From Rhizobium sp. Q54 (GTDB lineage: Bacteria > Pseudomonadota > Alphaproteobacteria > Rickettsiales > UBA1997): 9,507 bases of DNA. The notes under the pieces were generated by a model. The model made no database searches and was not told the origin of the DNA. It was given only the letters and a program-made list of their open reading frames with translations. A program made the position numbers and the translations under genes. The DNA lies in assembly GCA_945865855.1 (NCBI GenBank), contig CAMBES010000050.1:1-9507 (forward strand). Direction: 5' to 3'. Of this stretch, positions 6,919 through 9,507 are shown piece after piece (the stretch's first letter is position 1; each line of letters begins with the position of its first letter).

Positions 6919-8175
6919 TTAAATTATTTTTGAGCCTTCGAACGAGCGGAGGATGTCGTTTATGAGCTCATCGTTATTTTCATCGATTTTTTGATCAATA
7001 TTTTTCTCCTGATTTTTCTTTTGGGGATTCCTGTCGCCGTCGACAATAAGCAAAACCTGTTTCAAATCTGGCAAGGCGGCGAGGTAACAAATTCGCATCA
7101 TTAGCATTTCAAACATCATTTTCGGCGAGGAAGAAAAAGTGATTTCGGATGCGCCTTTCACCAACATTTGCCAAATTCTTGTCAATGAATTGAGAGAAAT
7201 TTCTTTGGCGATTTCATGGATTTTATCTTGTTGAAATTTTGAGCAATCATCAAGTTTATAATCTTTCAAAAGCTTGGCGGACGTGGTTTTGTGAGTGATT
7301 GCAAGTAAGTCTTGAAGAAGCTGTAAGACATCAGAAGAGCGCGAATAAAACTCATTAAAAATTTGGCTGCTCTCTGAAAAATCACCACGCAGCAAAGCAG
7401 AAAAAAGTTCGAGGATTTTTGTTTTGTCATTCAGGCCGAGCATTTTTTCGATCAAGTCAGCAGATAAAAACTTTTGGTGATTATTATTGGCAAGAGCTTG
7501 ATCAAGCAGAGAAAGTGAGTCGCGCACTGATCCCTCAGAAACTTTGGCGATTAGCGTCAATCCTAACTCTTCAGCCTCAAAATTTTCTTTTACTAAAATA
7601 TTTTTGAGATGTAAGGCGATTTCTTTTTCATCAAGACGACGTAAATCAAAACGCTGACAGCGTGATAAAATCGTCACTGGAACTTTACGAATTTCTGTAG
7701 TCGCGAAAATAAATTTTACGTGAGCGGGTGGTTCTTCGAGAGTCTTCAAAAGTGCGTTAAAAGCGTTGTTGCTCAGCATATGCACTTCATCGATGATGTA
7801 GATTTTATGACGCAACGAAACTGGAGCGTAAGCGATCGAATCAATAATTTCGCGGATATCGTCGACACCAGTACGACTTGCTGCGTCGATTTCGATTACA
7901 TCTTGATGTTTTGACCCAGTAATTAATCGACAATTTTCGCATTCGCCGCAAGCCTTGGCTGACTTAGCCGCATCAGCATTTTCGCAGTTCAGAGTTTTGG
8001 CGATTATTCGTGCTGTCGTAGTTTTTCCAACTCCACGAATTCCGGTGAGAATGTAAGCGTGATGCAGTCGATTATTTTTAATCGCGTTGCTCAAAGTGGT
8101 GACCAAAACCTCTTGGCCAATCAGTTCATCAAAATTTTGAGGACGGTATTTGCGGGCTAAAACTAAGTAAGACAT
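6919..8175 (-). CDS. dnaX: DNA polymerase III subunit gamma/tau (DnaX), short form, 418 aa
   Basis: DnaX is the ATPase of the clamp loader, which loads the beta sliding clamp and ties together the replisome. Using the ATG at 8173-8175 (MSYLVLARKYRPQNF, the canonical family start) the protein shows: Walker A GIRGVGKT (45-52), four zinc-binding Cys at 64, 76, 79 and 82, Walker B IYIIDEVHML with Asp129/Glu130, sensor 1 FIFATTE (155-161), and the SRC arginine finger Arg172. Domain III follows to about residue 370. The rest is a short charged linker and then a closing ELINDILRSFEGSKII, which resembles the C-terminal tip of alphaproteobacterial tau. The whole is much shorter than typical tau (500-640 aa), so the central linker and part of the polymerase- and helicase-binding region appear compressed. 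An in-frame TTG at 8188-8190 is a less likely start. The usual following partners ybaB and recR are replaced by a response-regulator gene. Confidence 0.95.
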   Translation of the reverse strand: MSYLVLARKYRPQNFDELIGQEVLVTTLSNAIKNNRLHHAYILTGIRGVGKTTTARIIAKTLNCENADAAKSAKACGECENCRLITGSKHQDVIEIDAASRTGVDDIREIIDSIAYAPVSLRHKIYIIDEVHMLSNNAFNALLKTLEEPPAHVKFIFATTEIRKVPVTILSRCQRFDLRRLDEKEIALHLKNILVKENFEAEELGLTLIAKVSEGSVRDSLSLLDQALANNNHQKFLSADLIEKMLGLNDKTKILELFSALLRGDFSESSQIFNEFYSRSSDVLQLLQDLLAITHKTTSAKLLKDYKLDDCSKFQQDKIHEIAKEISLNSLTRIWQMLVKGASEITFSSSPKMMFEMLMMRICYLAALPDLKQVLLIVDGDRNPQKKNQEKNIDQKIDENNDELINDILRSFEGSKII

Positions 8176-8180
8176 CAAGC

Positions 8181-8204
8181 TAAAAATCAAAAATAGTGAG
8201 AGCG
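8181..8204 (-). terminator. Possible intrinsic terminator at the 3' end of the SRP RNA gene
   Basis: On the minus strand the 3' arm of the SRP RNA closing helix (8196-8204, CGCTCTCAC) is followed directly by ATTTTTGATTTTT. A GC-containing helix followed by a broken T tract fits a factor-independent terminator. dnaX starts only six bases beyond it, so leaky termination would be needed if dnaX relies on the ffs promoter. Confidence 0.35.
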
Positions 8205-8278
8205 ACCCGACCTAACAAACCCTGGGCTGCTTCCTTTCAGATCTGACCCGCTAAGCAAGTAAATCGCCCGCTCTCACC
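8195..8278 (-). ncRNA. ffs: 4.5S signal recognition particle RNA (small bacterial type)
   Basis: This is the RNA scaffold of the signal recognition particle; with Ffh it delivers membrane-protein ribosome complexes to FtsY. The minus strand contains GGTCAGATCTGAAAGGAAGC followed by AGCCC (within 8226-8248), which matches the conserved apical domain GGTCAGGTCCGGAAGGAAGCAGCC of bacterial SRP RNA, including the internal-loop bases bound by the Ffh M domain. The tetraloop is GAAA rather than GGAA and its closing pair is U-G rather than C-G. The ends are complementary: GTGAGAGCG (8269-8277) pairs with CGCTCTCAC (8196-8204), giving a hairpin of about 84 nt, short against the 114 nt of E. coli. The neighbouring dnaX fits the common ffs-dnaX order. 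The exact ends are inferred from the closing helix. No clear promoter is seen in the 107 bases upstream (8279-8385). Confidence 0.92.
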
Positions 8279-8385
8279 GTGGAAAAATCTCGTTTAGTAT
8301 TCTCGATTATTCAAGATGAATATGCCGAAAATTAACATCACTGCTAGATAATCCGATTAACGAAAAAGATTCTGAAGGTTTTTAT

Positions 8386-9507
8386 TTATAACATTTCCCC
8401 GATTTTTTTTGTTTTCAAAATTTCGCGCGCTTTGCTGTATTTATCGTCGTGCCAGAAAATTAAACAGCCGTTGCAGCCCTTGCCGCAGCAGCCTTCTTGG
8501 CCGATACGAGGGGTTCTTGGCGAGATTTGTCCAGGGGAATTTGGATCGGCAACTTCGAGTGCGGCGAAGTATTTTTTGCGTTTAGTCTCATATTTTTCTT
8601 CGCGCACTTCACCAGCCTCAAGCTGATGTGAGAGTTGACGTGATTCCACTTTCAACTTTTCTGATTCGATGTTCATTTTTTCTTTACGAATCAAGGAAAG
8701 CGGCGGGAGAAGTTGTTTTAATTTCTCTATTTTGAAGAGATGGAAGTCACTTGCTGGAATACGGAATAAAGGCTTCTGGCCAGCATGAAGTTTGTCAGAA
8801 ATTTCGTGATCAAAATATTTTCCTTCGGGGGTCTGTTTGATTTTTTTGAACTCGTAAATTCTGAGTAAAATTGGCTCGCGTTGGTGGGGTGATAAAAATT
8901 CTAACACATCGCCGGCATCCAAGCGGTTCTTTCCTTCGATAATTAGATCGTCGCCATCCCAGCCAATAACTCGCGCGGCATATTCATAAAAAGAAGTTGA
9001 CCCTGTGCTTTCGTAATCATGCGCGAGATCAGTCAGGCGGCCGTCGTGGAAGGCTAGAGTGTAACCGCGATTAGCGACGGAGTTAATCTCGTCCATGTAA
9101 TCATTGGCATTCCAAGTTTCAGGATTTTCCATGTAATCATCAATCGCGGCGCGATAAACGCGGGCGACACTTCCGGCATAAAATTCAGTTTTGTTGCGGC
9201 CTTCAACTTTGAAGGAATCAAGTCCGAGTTTGATGTATTCATCGAGTTTTGGCAGCAGGCAAAGATCTTTCGAATTCAAAATATAAGAGCCGTGAACATC
9301 TTCTTCGAAAGGCATTAAGGCGCCTGGGCGAATTTCTTCTTCGAGAAAGAAATCGAACATTTCTTTGTTGGTCTCGTTGATTTCGATTTCGTGTTCGGTG
9401 TTGTCTTTAAGTTTGATTTTAAGTTTGTAACCCCAGCGACATGAGTGCGCACAGCTGCCCTGATTGGCTCCGCGCTCGGCCATAAAATTCGAAAGCAAGC
9501 AACGACC
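8386..9507 (-). CDS. trhP: U32-family tRNA hydroxylation protein (TrhP/YegQ-like), 3' part, with Cys-rich C-terminal tail
   Basis: U32 'peptidases' of the YegQ/TrhP group are prephenate-dependent tRNA wobble-uridine (U34) hydroxylation proteins rather than proven proteases. The visible 373 residues begin at GRCLLSNFM, and the frame stays open to the window edge, so the N-terminal barrel is outside. Seen: the family cysteines at visible residues 3, 19 and 23 (GRC, NQGSCAHSCRW), then EEDVHGSYILNSKDL, KVEGRNKTEFYAGSVARVYRAAIDDY and NRGYTLAFHDGRL, all closely following YegQ, then a small beta domain with DAGDVLEF. Beyond the usual end there are about 85 extra residues: a charged helical stretch (SLIRKEKMNIESEKLKVES) and a tail with CCGKGCNGC (Cys340, 341, 345, 348 at 8464-8490) before a helical end KKIGEML. 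The stop TAA is at 8386-8388. RlhA or UbiU-type members are alternatives, but the motifs fit YegQ best. Confidence 0.87.
   Translation of the reverse strand, partial: GRCLLSNFMAERGANQGSCAHSCRWGYKLKIKLKDNTEHEIEINETNKEMFDFFLEEEIRPGALMPFEEDVHGSYILNSKDLCLLPKLDEYIKLGLDSFKVEGRNKTEFYAGSVARVYRAAIDDYMENPETWNANDYMDEINSVANRGYTLAFHDGRLTDLAHDYESTGSTSFYEYAARVIGWDGDDLIIEGKNRLDAGDVLEFLSPHQREPILLRIYEFKKIKQTPEGKYFDHEISDKLHAGQKPLFRIPASDFHLFKIEKLKQLLPPLSLIRKEKMNIESEKLKVESRQLSHQLEAGEVREEKYETKRKKYFAALEVADPNSPGQISPRTPRIGQEGCCGKGCNGCLIFWHDDKYSKAREILKTKKIGEML

Noticed and set aside
6960..7030. Possible DnaX programmed frameshift site in A-rich runs near the 3' end
   Set aside because: There are A runs but no clear A-AAA-AAG heptamer with a downstream stem, and the zero frame already ends in a tau-like tip.
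8173..8190. TTG at 8188-8190 as the dnaX start
   Set aside because: The canonical family N-terminus begins at the ATG of 8173-8175, and the TTG lies in the T tract that ends the SRP RNA.
8290..8340. Promoter for ffs (TTGAAT and TACTAA on the minus strand)
   Set aside because: The spacing between the two hexamers is about nine bases, far from 17, and the distance to the RNA start is too long.
8630..8680. Short repeat-derived insertion (CTTTCAACTTTT, encoding SEKLKVES) in the U32 tail
   Set aside because: It resembles known heptad-type simple repeats, but there are fewer than two full units, so an insertion cannot be supported.

Overview
The window is an AT-rich stretch of bacterial chromosome in which every gene I can support is read from the minus strand. 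Going 5' to 3' in the direction of transcription (high to low coordinates) it holds: the 3' part of a U32-family tRNA hydroxylation gene (trhP/yegQ-like), a compact 4.5S SRP RNA gene (ffs), dnaX, a response regulator fused to a degenerate histidine-kinase-like module, a small DUF5989-type membrane protein, a NodU/CmcH-type carbamoyltransferase, a large AsmA/YhdP-like (DUF3971) envelope protein, and the 5' part of bioD. The likely source is an alphaproteobacterium, perhaps of a low-GC lineage such as Rickettsiales or Holosporales. This rests on the DUF3971 envelope protein, the style of the receiver/kinase-like protein, the closing motif of DnaX, the ffs-dnaX neighbourhood, the low GC and the scarcity of clear Shine-Dalgarno sequences. 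It is an inference from protein style, not a phylogenetic result.

Region by region. 8386-9507 is a U32 protein whose start lies outside the window and which carries an extra Cys-rich C-terminal tail. 8195-8278 is the SRP RNA, recognised by its conserved apical loop and its complementary ends. 6919-8175 is dnaX, starting only about 20 bases after the SRP RNA. 5839-6912 is the receiver/pseudo-kinase protein, starting six bases after the dnaX stop, so probably co-transcribed with it. After a 186-base spacer, 5401-5652 and 3571-5400 form a two-gene unit (DUF5989 membrane peptide, then carbamoyltransferase) joined by an abutting stop/start (TAG-ATG). A 139-base spacer containing an 89-base imperfect inverted repeat with internal hairpins separates this from the AsmA-like gene (534-3431), which is followed after ten bases by bioD.

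How the genes work together. The right half is housekeeping (tRNA modification, protein targeting RNA, replication clamp loader). The carbamoyltransferase/DUF5989 pair is a recognisable accessory cassette, probably acting on a surface sugar or a small molecule at the membrane. The usual third partner (SxtJ-like membrane protein) is not in this window. The AsmA-like protein probably serves envelope lipid transport, and bioD belongs to biotin synthesis. The most interesting points are the pseudo-histidine kinase fused to an intact receiver, the N-terminally extended DUF5989 protein with an open but start-less frame in front of it, the structured spacer at 3456-3544, and the cysteine tail on the U32 protein. 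I see no mobile element, phage, CRISPR array or tRNA gene, and no gap above 300 bases.
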